DNA from: JAQBGV01 sp032128395 | GTDB taxonomy: Bacteria > Planctomycetota > UBA8108 > UBA1146 | Length of the DNA stretch: 64,000 bases | Direction: 5' to 3' | Assembly: GCA_032128395.1 (NCBI GenBank) | Contig: JAQBGV010000096.1 | Coordinates: 1-64,000 of the forward strand | Shown here: positions 1-9,180 of the stretch, piece after piece | Numbering within the stretch: position 1 is the stretch's first letter | Layout of the letters: the number at the start of each line of letters is the position of its first letter | The notes under the pieces: model-generated | Told to the model about the DNA's origin: nothing | What the model saw: only the letters and a program-made list of their open reading frames with translations | Databases searched by the model: none | Program-made: the position numbers and the translations under genes

Positions 1-144
1 TGAAACAATCCGAGCCGAAGGCGAGGCGTTTCCGGGTGAAACAATCCGAGCCGAAGGCGAGGCGTTTCCGGGTGAAACAATCCGAGCCGAAGGCGAGGCG
101 TTTCCGGGTGAAACAATCCGAGCCGAAGGCGAGGCGTTTCTGGG
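1..144. repeat. Four tandem 36-bp direct repeats
   Basis: Four head-to-tail copies of a 36-base unit fill 1-36, 37-72, 73-108 and 109-144. The first three are identical and the fourth has one C-to-T change near its end. The unit begins TGAAACAATCCGAGCCGAAG. The array starts at the window edge, so it may extend further. Thirty-six bases keeps one reading frame open (a 12-residue repeat), but I see no start or protein family, so I do not call it coding. It lies downstream of trxB. Confidence 0.9.
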
Positions 145-272
145 TGAATCGGGAGCGGCTCTGCCGCGAGCGAGAGGGGGCTTTGCGAAAGCCCCCTCAA
201 GAATACAGCGTGAATCGGCAGCGGCTCTGCCGCGAGCGAGACGGGGCTTTGCGAAATCCCCCTCAAACAATA
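145..272. repeat. Two diverged 66-bp repeats with hairpins
   Basis: Two related units begin at 145 and 211, each opening with TGAATCGG and containing the small palindrome GCGGC-TCT-GCCGC. The first also holds a perfect 11-bp stem (174-184 with 188-198, loop GCG); in the second copy this stem has decayed. The position just past the trxB stop fits a terminator array or REP-like intergenic repeats. The first bases match the start of the 36-bp unit, so the two repeat types may be related. Confidence 0.75.
174..198 (-). terminator. Hairpin downstream of trxB
   Basis: Perfect 11-bp stem with a 3-base loop (GAGGGGGCTTT / AAAGCCCCCTC), about 80 bases past the trxB stop. It lacks a clear U tract on the trxB strand, so a terminator role is likely but not certain. 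Confidence 0.5.
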
Positions 273-277
273 CCCAC

Positions 278-1195
278 TCAGCTCTCCAGCCAGCGCTCTG
301 CTTCCAGCGCCGCCATGCATCCCGTCCCCGCCGCCGTGATCGCCTGCCGATAGGTGAAGTCCTGCACATCTCCGCAGGCGAACACCCCGGAGACGCTCGT
401 GCGCACCCCATCGAAGGTCTTCAGGTAGCCGTTCGAATGCAGCTCGAGCTGCCCCTCGAAGAGATGGGTGTTCGGAATATGACCGATCGCGACAAACACC
501 CCGTCGAGGGGGAGATCGCGGACCTCGCCAGAAACGGAGTCCTTCAGCCGCACTCCAGAGACTGAGTTCTCGCCATTGTCGAGAATGTCCTCGACGATCG
601 AATTCCACGCAAACTCGATCTTCTGGTTCTGGAACGCGCGGTCCTGCATGATCTTCGAGGCCCGCAGCGCTTCGCGCCGGTGGATGACCGTCACCTTCGA
701 GGCGAACTTCGTCAGGAAGTTGGCCTCCTCGATCGCGCTGTCCCCTCCCCCCACCACGGCGATTTCCTTCCCTCGGAAGAAGTAACCGTCGCAGGTCGCA
801 CAGGTGCTCAGGCCGTGGCCGAGGAGCCGCTGCTCCGATTCGAGGCCGAGCATGCGCGCGGATGCGCCGGTCGAGATGATCAGCGCCCGAGCCTCGACCT
901 CCTCCTTCGACGTGCGCACCTTGAAGGGAGTGGTCGAAAGGTCGACCCCGATCACATCATCGAAGTGGATATCGGTCCCGAAGCGTTCCGCCTGCTTCCG
1001 GAACGCCTCCATCAGATCGGGGCCCATGATCCCCTCGGGAAATCCAGGGTAGTTCTCGACTTCGGTGGTCAGCATCAGCTGCCCGCCGTGGAGTGATCCG
1101 GCATACTGCCGCGGGGAGAGATTCGCCCGAGCGGTATAGATCGCGGCGGTGTAACCGGCGGGACCGGATCCGACGATCACGACATCGTGGACCAT
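278..1195 (-). CDS. trxB: Thioredoxin reductase
   Basis: A 305-residue FAD/NADPH enzyme that passes electrons from NADPH to thioredoxin in the cytosol. The N-terminus has the FAD-binding GxGPAG motif (GSGPAGYTAA, residues 9-18), the redox CATC pair is at Cys132/Cys135, a second nucleotide fold GGGDSAIEEA begins near 149, and the C-terminal FACGDVQD contacts FAD. The length is that of low-molecular-weight TrxB. The ATG at 1195 is chosen because the protein aligns from MVHDVVIVGSG and a GGAAG ribosome site precedes it; the open frame upstream is low-complexity and not TrxB-like. Its substrate may be the thioredoxin at 11944. Divergent from the secreted protein at 1413. Confidence 0.95.
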   Translation of the reverse strand: MVHDVVIVGSGPAGYTAAIYTARANLSPRQYAGSLHGGQLMLTTEVENYPGFPEGIMGPDLMEAFRKQAERFGTDIHFDDVIGVDLSTTPFKVRTSKEEVEARALIISTGASARMLGLESEQRLLGHGLSTCATCDGYFFRGKEIAVVGGGDSAIEEANFLTKFASKVTVIHRREALRASKIMQDRAFQNQKIEFAWNSIVEDILDNGENSVSGVRLKDSVSGEVRDLPLDGVFVAIGHIPNTHLFEGQLELHSNGYLKTFDGVRTSVSGVFACGDVQDFTYRQAITAAGTGCMAALEAERWLES

Positions 1196-1412
1196 GGAAG
1201 CGCTTCCTTTCGGGGGGGAGGCCAGGACGCCGTCCCTCGGTTCTGGCCCACGAACTGCCTCGGTGAGCGTATCCACTCGGCTGGTGGGGCTGACGGGCTC
1301 CCGTTTCGGGGCTGATCGAACGGCGGTCGCCACGATCCGGTTCCGGGAGGCGGAACTTCGGCAGCGAGCCGGGGTTTTCGGGTTATACCAGAGTCCCCGA
1401 AGGAGGTCCCCG

Positions 1413-2513
1413 TTGGAACCCGTCCGCCCATTTTCTGCCGGTTGCGCACTCCTGCTCAGCGCCTCACTCTGGTCCCTCACCCCATCCATCGCCTGCTCTC
1501 AGGATGAGGGCTCCGAGCCGGCGATTGCGGAAGTCCCTGCGGACGGTGAGGCGGACGAGATTCCCCCGATCCCCGACTGGACCCCGGAGAGCCCTGAGGT
1601 CCGCACGGAGTTCGAGGCCGCGCGGAAGAGCCTCGACGAACGCAGCTATCCAGAGGCGGAGAAGGCGTTCAAGCGCCTGCGCTCGAAGGCGAAGGGGACC
1701 GACGGCGAGCCGGTGATCGCCCGCTGCCTGCTCGAAGCCGAGGGGGGGATTCTCTGCGAAAAGGCGGGGGAGTTCGCAGCAAAGGGTCAGCACCGTCGAG
1801 TGATCGCCCTCTGGATCAAGGAAGGGGAGAAACTCGACGAGACGTTCACCGGAGCTGAGCTCGAGAAGTTCTTCGATGAGGCTTTCGCCGAAGTCTTCAT
1901 GACCCTGGCAGACTTCGAGAAGAAGAGCGCCGCGACGGGAGCGGCCGAAGGTGGAGAAGACGGCGGAGGAGACGGTGGGAACGGAGGTCGCGGCGGCGCG
2001 ACCGGCGGACGGGGCAGCACCGCCTACGGGCAGAACACCCGCCTGATCACCGGCACTCCCGAGGAGGGTGAGGTCCGGAACGGCTCCGGCGCCCTGTACT
2101 GGATGACCACCGCGACCCTCGGCTCGATCCAGATCGGGATCCCCGAAGAGGTCCGGCTCGCGAACTACCGATATCTGCGCATCTCGGTCCGCACCGAAGA
2201 TCCGAAGTCCAAACCCTCCCTGCTCCTGCTCTTCGACTGCGAAGCCGGAGAGCTTCAGGGCGGCGGGGGGGGCCAGGGAGGGCGCGGTGGGAGGCGCGGC
2301 GGGAACTGGGGGGCCGCACAGGTCCATCGGCGGGTGGGATTCCATATGGAATTCTCGCCGGAGCACCGATACCAGGACCTCCGCCTCGACCTGAAGAAGT
2401 TCGAAGAGAAGGGCAACGCGAAGTGGCCGAACGTGCTCTCCTTGAAGCTGGTCCACTTCGGCGGAGCCGAGACGGGGATCTTCATCGACGACGTGATCCT
2501 CGAGAAGGAGTAG
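1413..2513 (+). CDS. Secreted protein with Gly-rich linker
   Basis: No family recognised. From a TTG start at 1413, which follows a strong AAGGAGG site, the protein is 366 residues. It starts with a short basic stretch and a hydrophobic signal peptide (roughly residues 8-28, ending near SIACSQ). Residues about 35-165 are charged and helical (TPR-like in feel), followed by a Gly-rich linker and then a beta-rich C-terminal half broken by a second Gly/Arg-rich loop. The C-terminus, ending in an ETGIFIDDVIL pattern, resembles jelly-roll carbohydrate-binding (galactose-binding-like) folds. Probably exported. Upstream in-frame codons overlap the trxB start and lack a ribosome site, so they are excluded. 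Confidence 0.7.
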   Translation: MEPVRPFSAGCALLLSASLWSLTPSIACSQDEGSEPAIAEVPADGEADEIPPIPDWTPESPEVRTEFEAARKSLDERSYPEAEKAFKRLRSKAKGTDGEPVIARCLLEAEGGILCEKAGEFAAKGQHRRVIALWIKEGEKLDETFTGAELEKFFDEAFAEVFMTLADFEKKSAATGAAEGGEDGGGDGGNGGRGGATGGRGSTAYGQNTRLITGTPEEGEVRNGSGALYWMTTATLGSIQIGIPEEVRLANYRYLRISVRTEDPKSKPSLLLLFDCEAGELQGGGGGQGGRGGRRGGNWGAAQVHRRVGFHMEFSPEHRYQDLRLDLKKFEEKGNAKWPNVLSLKLVHFGGAETGIFIDDVILEKE

Positions 2514-2633
2514 CCCCGTCGCTCCGGGAACCGCCCCGTCCCGTTCTTTTGCGTTTCTCCCTCTGACTGCGGCGGGTTAGCCTGCTGCGGGGCCCCGTCG
2601 TTCAGGTGGCCCGAGAGAGAGGGCGAGTCCGGA

Positions 2634-4013
2634 GTGATCCCCATCGGACGATGGCTGCTTCTCGTATCGATGCTCGGCGCGCCTGCCCCTCTGCCCGCTC
2701 AGGACGCGGATCCCGACCCCCTCTTCGACAAGTGGCGCGACGACTGGATCGTTCCCCCCAAGTCTGGCACATCCGAGGAGCCGCTCCCGTCATTCCTCGA
2801 CTTCGATCTCGTCCGCGGAGTCCGATTTCAGGGCCCCGATGGAGTCCCCCGGCTTCGCGTCGGGGGTCGCATTCACCTGACCAGCTACCTCTACGATGAC
2901 CGCAATCAGCGCGACTCCGAGGTGGGCGTCGAGAACGGCGAACTCCGCCTCGACGGTGCAGCGCTCGGACGGGCTTGGCTCCGCGTAGTGGCAGACCTCG
3001 ACGGGCGACGAACGCGCGACGGACTCACCGAAGCGACGATCTCGAGCGGCAGACTTCCCGGGGTTCGCGCCACTTTCGGCCTGCAGAAAATCCCCCTCGG
3101 GATCGAGGCTTCGATCCCCGACGACGAGCTCCCCTTCATCGGACCCGCCTTCTCGACGTGGCTCGTCGAGCGCACCGATCTCTCCCTCCGCCTCGATGGC
3201 GAGGTCCTCGGAGGATTCATCGGATATGACGCGGGTTGGAGTTTCGGCGAGGGGTTCGACGTCGAAGCGCAGCGCGTCGATGACTCGCGTCTCTCCCTCC
3301 GACTCGTGCTCTACCCCTTCACCGCGGACGCACTCCTCCCCGCCTCCGACGGGTCGTGGCGCTACGCCGAGGGGCTCTTCATCTCCAGCTCGTACGCCTA
3401 CGAGAACTCGTTCCGTCGCACGATCGCCATCGAGACTCCGAGCCGGAACAGACTCTTCCAGACCAGTTCTCTCGATGCCGACTCCGCGGAGTGGTGGCAG
3501 TTCGGCTGGGGGCTCGATGCAGGCCGCGTCCGGCTGATCCACGAGTGGGCGATCGGCAGCCTTCACGGCTTGGAGACCACGACCGGTTCGGTCGACCTCC
3601 GCGATCAGCTCACGACGATGGCAGCGACCCTCAGCGTGCGGCTCTACGGAAAACCCCCCGCCTACGACAGCCACCCATTCCACAAGCGTCCCGACCTCCC
3701 CAGCGTCGACTGGTGCCCCCCGGAGAAGGAACGTCCCCCGTTCGCTCCCGTGCGATTTCCCGGGGAGGTAGAGCTCGCGGTCCGCTATGCGAACGGTGAT
3801 ATCGACCGTCGCCTCTTCGAGCTGGGCCTCGCCGATTTCGCGGTCTCGTCCCAGGAATTCCGGACCTTCACCGCCTCGGTGAGCCTGCGCCCGTCACCGA
3901 CGCTCCGGATCATCATCGAGGGGACGCGGGTGATCGCGGACCAGAACCCCGCCGCATACGATTCACACGGGCGCGACACTTCATTCGCGCTGCGGTTCGA
4001 AGTGCTCTTCTGA
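2634..4013 (+). CDS. Porin-like outer membrane beta-barrel protein
   Basis: 459 residues from a GTG at 2634, with an N-terminal signal peptide (hydrophobic to about residue 20, cleavage near PLPAQ). The rest alternates polar and hydrophobic residues as in a beta barrel. The region around residues 75-160 (lead VGGRIHLTSYLYDD, later FGLQKIPLG and WLVERTDLSL) resembles phosphate-selective porins of the OprO/OprP type, and the protein ends in a phenylalanine like many barrels (FALRFEVLF). The substrate cannot be told from sequence. An ATG further in falls inside the signal peptide, so GTG is preferred. About 120 bases follow the preceding secreted protein, with which it may be co-transcribed. Confidence 0.72.
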   Translation: MIPIGRWLLLVSMLGAPAPLPAQDADPDPLFDKWRDDWIVPPKSGTSEEPLPSFLDFDLVRGVRFQGPDGVPRLRVGGRIHLTSYLYDDRNQRDSEVGVENGELRLDGAALGRAWLRVVADLDGRRTRDGLTEATISSGRLPGVRATFGLQKIPLGIEASIPDDELPFIGPAFSTWLVERTDLSLRLDGEVLGGFIGYDAGWSFGEGFDVEAQRVDDSRLSLRLVLYPFTADALLPASDGSWRYAEGLFISSSYAYENSFRRTIAIETPSRNRLFQTSSLDADSAEWWQFGWGLDAGRVRLIHEWAIGSLHGLETTTGSVDLRDQLTTMAATLSVRLYGKPPAYDSHPFHKRPDLPSVDWCPPEKERPPFAPVRFPGEVELAVRYANGDIDRRLFELGLADFAVSSQEFRTFTASVSLRPSPTLRIIIEGTRVIADQNPAAYDSHGRDTSFALRFEVLF

Positions 4014-4324
4014 TCGGGTGGGCGCCGGACGCCGCCCGAGGAGTTCGTCCTAAGTCATTAATATTGATACGCTTAAGTCCACTCCCCTCGCGCTCCGAAT
4101 GGGCGCATCCTCGCCGTCATCCTAGACTTTCGATGGAGCTTCATGCTCCGACTCTGCCAACCTGCTTCGCGCGAGAGGGGACGACGACTCACGCGGTCGT
4201 CGGGCGCGCGACGCGACCGGTTCGGTCGCGATTCCCCTGCGTTGATGGAACCAGCCGCCCTCCCCATCCCACGGGGACCGATGCGGCCACGGCTCCGGGC
4301 CGACGCCCGGAGAGGAAGGTGCGC
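4014..4324. other. Intergenic region before the prepilin cluster
   Basis: 311 bases without a convincing gene. It contains a short AT-rich island at about 4054-4078 that stands out from the GC-rich background and could hold a promoter for the pilin cluster, and a small 6-bp hairpin near 4215-4232. I looked for a cyclic-di-GMP riboswitch core and did not see one. Confidence 0.5.
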
Positions 4325-4753
4325 ATGGACTGCCAGAGCGAGCATCCCCTGGGTGGAGACCTCCTGCCCCACTCCGGCCGATCCCGGGTCCAATCAGGAT
4401 TCAGCCTCCTCGAGGTCACGATCGCGATCGTGATCCTCACCGTGCTTTCGTTCACGACAGCACTCGTGCTGATCCCGGTGAGCCGCGAGCACCGCTCGGC
4501 GCGGGAGACCGACGTGGCGAACGCCTCGGTCCGCACCATCCTCGAAGAGGTTCACGCCACGCCGTTCAACGAAATCCTCACGCGCTACCCAGATGGGGAC
4601 CAGATCGCGATCGTGGGTCTCACGAATGGGTTGATTGCAGTCTCGTACGAGAACGCCGCAGCGGATCCGCTGGTGATGCGCCTCGATCTCTCCTGGGACA
4701 GCCCCGAACAGGGGCCGATGCAACGCAGCTTCTTCACCGTGCGCACGGAGTAG
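4325..4753 (+). CDS. Type IV prepilin-like protein (PilV/GspI type)
   Basis: 142 residues from the ATG at 4325, which follows a GAGGAAGG ribosome site; the longer upstream frame is unlike any protein. A class III signal is clear: a leader ending in Gly before the cut, then FSLLEVTIAIVILTVLSF with Glu at position +5 of the mature protein. A prepilin peptidase would cleave before Phe and the helix would pack into a pilus or type II secretion pseudopilus. The short globular C-terminus has no recognisable motif. It lies 11 bases before a second prepilin, pointing to one operon of minor pilins. Confidence 0.82.
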   Translation: MDCQSEHPLGGDLLPHSGRSRVQSGFSLLEVTIAIVILTVLSFTTALVLIPVSREHRSARETDVANASVRTILEEVHATPFNEILTRYPDGDQIAIVGLTNGLIAVSYENAAADPLVMRLDLSWDSPEQGPMQRSFFTVRTE

Positions 4754-4764
4754 GCAGGCTAGGG

Positions 4765-5352
4765 ATGCACGAACTTCGATCCATCGACCAGAGAGCCGAG
4801 CAAGGTCTGACCCTGCTCGAGGTCGTCATCGCCATGACCGTCATCTCGGTGCTCGTAGCAGGGGTCCTCGCAATCAGCGTCGAGACGGCTCGATTCACCG
4901 CGTTTGCGGACGACGACTTCATCGTCCAGAACGAGGCACAGAGATCGATCTCGAAGATGTCGGACATCCTGCACAAGACCGGATGGGCCAGTGTGGGAGG
5001 GATCAACTTCCCTCAGGTCTGGAACAACGGAGACGAGCTCGACTTCGTCCTCAACGGAGACATCGACGGCAACGGGTACGCGTTCAACCAGGAGACCGGG
5101 GAACTCGAGTGGGCGCCAGTGATCTACACGGCGCGCGCGGACGGCGTCACCGGAACCCTCGGCGTGTATGTCGGGCCGTTCCTCCTCTGGGTCCTCGGCT
5201 CGAACATCTCCGATGTCGACTTCCTGACGAACGTGGAGGACAACGATGTCCGGTTCAAGGAGATCCGAGTGACGGTCCAGGCGGACCGCGTGACTCCCGA
5301 CGGCCTTCCCGTCACGTACAGCACGACGACCAGCATCCACATGAGGAACTGA
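4765..5352 (+). CDS. Type IV prepilin-like protein (PilW/GspJ type)
   Basis: 195 residues. The N-terminus has the prepilin peptidase site: leader ending EQG, then LTLLEVVIAMTVISVLVAG with Glu at +5, followed by a hydrophobic helix. The globular part carries an Asp/Asn-rich segment (NGDIDGNGYAFNQ) that may be a calcium-binding loop as in PulJ/GspJ-type minor pseudopilins. It sits between the PilV-like prepilin and two PilX-like proteins, the usual order of a minor pilin set (V, W, X). Its role in initiating a pilus or pseudopilus is inferred from that order. Confidence 0.82.
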   Translation: MHELRSIDQRAEQGLTLLEVVIAMTVISVLVAGVLAISVETARFTAFADDDFIVQNEAQRSISKMSDILHKTGWASVGGINFPQVWNNGDELDFVLNGDIDGNGYAFNQETGELEWAPVIYTARADGVTGTLGVYVGPFLLWVLGSNISDVDFLTNVEDNDVRFKEIRVTVQADRVTPDGLPVTYSTTTSIHMRN

Positions 5353-5374
5353 GGAACGGAGAGGAAAGAATCGC

Positions 5375-7042
5375 ATGAACACGACCGAGAGGGGGAGCTC
5401 TCGGCGGGAACGTGGTTCAGTGTTGGCGATGTCGTTGGCATTCTCGGTGATCATCGGAACGCTCATCGTCGGGGCGATCACCATCGCGATTCTTCAGAGT
5501 CGAGCAACTCAGTACGCGGTGAACCGCACGGACGCACTCGCGCTCGTCGAAGGGGCGACCGAGACGGCCCAGAAGCAGATGCTCGAGGAAGTCGCGAACT
5601 TCCAGCCCCCGAGCACGTCGGGAACCGCGACGATCGGCGGACAGGCGATCCCCTGGACCGCCACCCCGATCGGGGGATTCATCGTCCGCACCGCCGCGGA
5701 CGGCGTACGGCTCTCGATTCAGCCGTACCTGGTCTCCTCGAGTTTCCAGGTCGACACGGGGTTCGCCCGGGTCGACCGCATCGTCGACCTGACGATGACC
5801 CCACTCTTCCAGTTCATGATCTTCTACGACGATGACCTCGAGATCCTGCCGGGCCCGAACATGACCCTCGAAGGGCGCGTGCACGCGAACGGCAGTATCT
5901 ACGCCGGAGGCGGCAACACTTTGACCGTCGACACGGACTACTTTCGGGCGACCGAGGAGATCCTCCGCCGACGCAAGAACGACAACTCCGCCGCCGGCGG
6001 GGTCGTCGACATCCGTCGCTTGGGAACCACCGACTTCGTCGAGATGACCTCCGCGATGGACTCGAGCGCGTCCGACTGGGTCCAACTCGCGCTCGATGAG
6101 TGGAACGGAACGGTGCAGAACGGGGACCACGGCGTCACCGAGCTGGTAGCTCCGAACATCGGCTCGATCCAACCCGGGGGATACTACGAGCAGAACGCGG
6201 ACCTGGTGATCATCGACAGCCAGGCGTACGACGGCTCGGGAAATCTGCTTCCCCTCCCCCCCGGGACGGTCACCGAGGTCACCATGTACGACGCACGCGA
6301 GGGTCAGGACATCACCGTGACCCAGGTCGACATGGCGCTCCTGAACGGCTCAGGGTTCTTTCCCGCGAACGGGCTGATCTACGCCTACCGGACCGACGCC
6401 ACTCCCAGCCAGCCGAACGGGATCCGACTCGCAAACGGCGAGCAGCTCGCCGGTCCACTCACCGTGGTCAGCGAGGACCCCGTCTACGTGCTGGGGGACT
6501 ACAACACCATCGACAAGGTCGGTGCCGCAGTGATCTCGGACGCGGTCAACCTGCTCTCGAACGCGTGGGATGACAGCAAGGGACCAGGGCAGCTACCGTC
6601 CGCATCGGACACCGCCTACAACCTGGCGATGATCACCGGCAACGTTCGCACCCCTGACGGCGGGGGAAGCTACTCGGGAGGTTTCGAGAACCTCCCGCGC
6701 TTCCACGAGAACTGGACCGGCGTCACCGCCTCGATCCGGGGCGCGTTCGCGAACCTCTACGAGAGCATCTTCGGCATCTCGCCGTGGCAGTACGGCGGTG
6801 ACGTGTACACCGCTCCTCTGCGCGACTGGCGTTACGACCCCGATCTGCTCGATCCGGCGAACTTGCCGCCGTTCACCCCGAACGCGGTGTACGTGCGTCG
6901 GGTGCTCTGGGACGACAACCTTCCGATCCCGTTCCAGGTCGACGGGGCCGGGTTCCCCGAGGGCACCGCGGTGTACGACCCGTGGACGTACGACCCGAGC
7001 TTCTTCGATCTGGTGATGTCGGACCCGAACGGCAATCAGTGA
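5375..7042 (+). CDS. PilX-like pilus-associated protein, copy 1
   Basis: 555 residues. A short basic leader (RRERGSVLAMSLAFSV) leads into one N-terminal transmembrane helix (about residues 15-40), as in PilX-N/GspK-type minor pilins that lack the canonical Glu+5. Residues about 60-150 hold a conserved block ending FYDDDLEILPGPNMTLEGR, then a large beta-rich domain with YAGGGNTLTVDTDYF and, near the C-terminus, ENLPRFHENW and AVYVRRVLWDDN. It is much longer than PilX itself. The next gene is a close paralog with the same motifs in the same order. It starts 22 bases after the prepilin at 4765, so it is probably co-transcribed. Confidence 0.7.
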   Translation: MNTTERGSSRRERGSVLAMSLAFSVIIGTLIVGAITIAILQSRATQYAVNRTDALALVEGATETAQKQMLEEVANFQPPSTSGTATIGGQAIPWTATPIGGFIVRTAADGVRLSIQPYLVSSSFQVDTGFARVDRIVDLTMTPLFQFMIFYDDDLEILPGPNMTLEGRVHANGSIYAGGGNTLTVDTDYFRATEEILRRRKNDNSAAGGVVDIRRLGTTDFVEMTSAMDSSASDWVQLALDEWNGTVQNGDHGVTELVAPNIGSIQPGGYYEQNADLVIIDSQAYDGSGNLLPLPPGTVTEVTMYDAREGQDITVTQVDMALLNGSGFFPANGLIYAYRTDATPSQPNGIRLANGEQLAGPLTVVSEDPVYVLGDYNTIDKVGAAVISDAVNLLSNAWDDSKGPGQLPSASDTAYNLAMITGNVRTPDGGGSYSGGFENLPRFHENWTGVTASIRGAFANLYESIFGISPWQYGGDVYTAPLRDWRYDPDLLDPANLPPFTPNAVYVRRVLWDDNLPIPFQVDGAGFPEGTAVYDPWTYDPSFFDLVMSDPNGNQ

Positions 7043-7427
7043 CCGTCGGGGCGTTCACCTTCGCACGTCGACGGCCCGCCGGAGCGACACTCCGGCGGGC
7101 CGTTCGTTCTATCTGAGCTCGGGCCTCGATCCTGCCCTCGCCGCTCGCAACCGCGATCCCCGCTCGCCGCCCACGCGCCCCAAGACTCCCCGGCGATGCC
7201 ACTCTTCCCGCCATGGAACGGCTTTCCCGATTCCGCACCCGCTCGAGGCTCGCCCCGGAGCATGCCCAAGAGCTGGATCCCTGGACCCGAATCGGGACCA
7301 CTTCGGACCTCGCCCCGCGGAATCCCCGCGAGATCTCGCGTTCTCGGTGGTCGAGTCCCCTCCCTGGCAGGCCCACCCGTTGCACTCCATCCCCCTGGCG
7401 AGACCAGTCAGAGGAAGGAGAGACGCC
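7043..7427. other. Spacer between the two PilX-like paralogs
   Basis: 385 bases. Apart from the hairpin at 7071-7103 I see no gene or RNA. Open frames here are arginine-rich shadows of GC-rich sequence. A clear ribosome site (GAGGAAGGAG, 7411-7420) belongs to the downstream gene. Confidence 0.6.
7071..7103 (+). terminator. Strong hairpin after PilX-like copy 1
   Basis: Perfect 14-bp stem (7071-7084 with 7090-7103) around the loop CGACA, 28 bases after the stop codon. The trailing TCGTTCT is only weakly T-rich. It would separate the first PilX-like gene from its paralog at least partly. Confidence 0.7.
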
Positions 7428-9098
7428 ATGCGAGTCCACGTGCCGGGGCGGGGGGAGAGCGAACGCGGGTCGGTGCTGCTGATGGTGCTCGTCTTGTCGG
7501 TAGTGATGGCAGGGCTCCTCGCCGGAGCGGTCTCGACCGCGGTGCTGCAATCGAAGTCGGTGCAACACTCCACGAACTCCCTCGAGGCGCAGGGCCTCGC
7601 CGAGGGGGCGACCGACATCGCTCAGAAGGAACTCATCGAGACGGTGGCGAACTTCCAGCCCCCCCCCACGTCGGGAGCACTGAAGATCGGGAATCACCGA
7701 GTCGACTGGACAGCGAACCCGATCGGTCCGACCGCCGTACGCTTCGACGTCGACGGGATTCGGATGACCGCCCAACCGTACGACATCAGCTCGACCGTCG
7801 AGATCGACACCGGGACCGCGAACGTCACCCGGGTGATCGATCTCACCCTGACCCCCGTGTTCCAGTACATGATCTTCTTCGACGACGATCTCGAGATCCT
7901 GCCCGGACCGGACATGATCATCGAGGGGCGCGTCCACGCGAACGGGGACGTCTACATCGGCTCCGGCGGAACCCTGACCGTGGACACGGACTACTTCAAG
8001 ACGACCGGTGAGATCCTGCGGCGGAGAAAGGACGACGGATCGACCACCGGCGGAACCGTTCTCATGAAGGAGTACCAGACCACGACCCTCCAGGCGCTCG
8101 ACCCGGGCGCCGATTCGTCGTCCCCCGGCTGGACCCAGAATGCTCTCACCACCTGGGGCGGCTCGGTACAGACCGGGGACCACGAGGTGCGCAAGGTCGC
8201 CGCCCCGGAACTGCATACGCTTCAGCCCGGCGGGTTCTACGACAACGCCGCGGGGCTCCGGATCGTGGACGGTCAGGCGTACAACAACTTCGGCACGCCG
8301 GTCCTGCTCCCCGTGGGGACGATCACCGAGAAGAAGATGTTCGATGGCCGCGAGGGAAAGAGCGTGACGGTCACCGAGGTGAACGTGGCACTCCTGAACG
8401 CGTCCGGTGCGTTCCCCACGAACGGTCTGATCTACGCCCGGAGGACGGACGCAAGCGCCGCCCAGCCGAACGGGATCCGCCTGACCAACGGGGCCGAGCT
8501 CGCCGCACCGCTCACCCTGGTCAGCGAGAACCCCGTCTATGTGAAGGGAGACTTCAACACCGTGAACAAGAAGGGGGCCTCGGTGATCGCGGACGCCGTG
8601 AACCTCCTCTCCAATGCTTGGAACGACTCGAAGTCCGCTGGGTCACTCCCGGTGGCGAGCGACACCACCTACAACCTCGCCATGGTGACCGGCAACGTCC
8701 GCACCCCGGACGGAGGCGGCGCCTACTCCGGAGGATTTGAGAACCTCCCGCGATTCCACGAGAACTGGTCCGGTCGTACCGCCACGATCCGCGGTTCCTT
8801 CGTCAACCTGTACGAGAGCAGCATGGCGACGGCCCCGTGGCGATACGGTGGAGACGTCTACACCGCGCCCGCGAGGGATTGGCGGTTCGACCAGGACCTC
8901 CTCGATCCGGGCCTGCTCCCCCCGTTCACCCCGAGCGCGGTCTACGTGCGGCGCGTGCTCTGGGATGACAACAAGCCGGTCTCGTTCAAGATCGCTGACA
9001 ATCGGATCACCCTACTCCCGAACGTACCGACCTACGACCCCTGGAACTACGACGCGACGTTCATGACGAAAGTGATGCTCGACCCGAACACGAAATAG
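7428..9098 (+). CDS. PilX-like pilus-associated protein, copy 2
   Basis: 556 residues from the ATG at 7428, eight bases after a GAGGAAGGAG ribosome site. It is a paralog of the protein at 5375: the same basic leader and N-terminal helix (RGSVLLMVLVLSVVMAGLLA), then FFDDDLEILPGPDM, GGTLTVDTDYFK, ENLPRFHENW and AVYVRRVLWDDN at matching positions. By eye well over half of all positions agree. Lengths differ by one residue, so the duplication has been kept whole. A strong hairpin at 7071-7103 precedes it, so it may be expressed separately from copy 1. Function unknown; cell-surface location is inferred from the pilin-like start. Confidence 0.7.
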   Translation: MRVHVPGRGESERGSVLLMVLVLSVVMAGLLAGAVSTAVLQSKSVQHSTNSLEAQGLAEGATDIAQKELIETVANFQPPPTSGALKIGNHRVDWTANPIGPTAVRFDVDGIRMTAQPYDISSTVEIDTGTANVTRVIDLTLTPVFQYMIFFDDDLEILPGPDMIIEGRVHANGDVYIGSGGTLTVDTDYFKTTGEILRRRKDDGSTTGGTVLMKEYQTTTLQALDPGADSSSPGWTQNALTTWGGSVQTGDHEVRKVAAPELHTLQPGGFYDNAAGLRIVDGQAYNNFGTPVLLPVGTITEKKMFDGREGKSVTVTEVNVALLNASGAFPTNGLIYARRTDASAAQPNGIRLTNGAELAAPLTLVSENPVYVKGDFNTVNKKGASVIADAVNLLSNAWNDSKSAGSLPVASDTTYNLAMVTGNVRTPDGGGAYSGGFENLPRFHENWSGRTATIRGSFVNLYESSMATAPWRYGGDVYTAPARDWRFDQDLLDPGLLPPFTPSAVYVRRVLWDDNKPVSFKIADNRITLLPNVPTYDPWNYDATFMTKVMLDPNTK

Positions 9099-9180
9099 GA
9101 CTGTCTGCTCCACCTGTCCGATCCACATTTCGGTTCCACCCGTTCCCCCCCTCTCCGTTCCGTCCCTCCCTTCACTGCCC

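Noticed and set aside
1..144. CRISPR array
   Set aside because: The 36-base direct repeats abut each other with no spacers between them, so this is a tandem repeat, not a CRISPR array.
36..353. Repetitive protein-coding gene over the 36-bp repeats
   Set aside because: The frame is open only because the unit is a multiple of three; there is no start context, no ribosome site and no family resemblance, and it runs into trxB on the other strand.
4014..4324. Cyclic-di-GMP riboswitch ahead of the pilin cluster
   Set aside because: The conserved core and tetraloop-receptor features are not visible; only one small hairpin is present.
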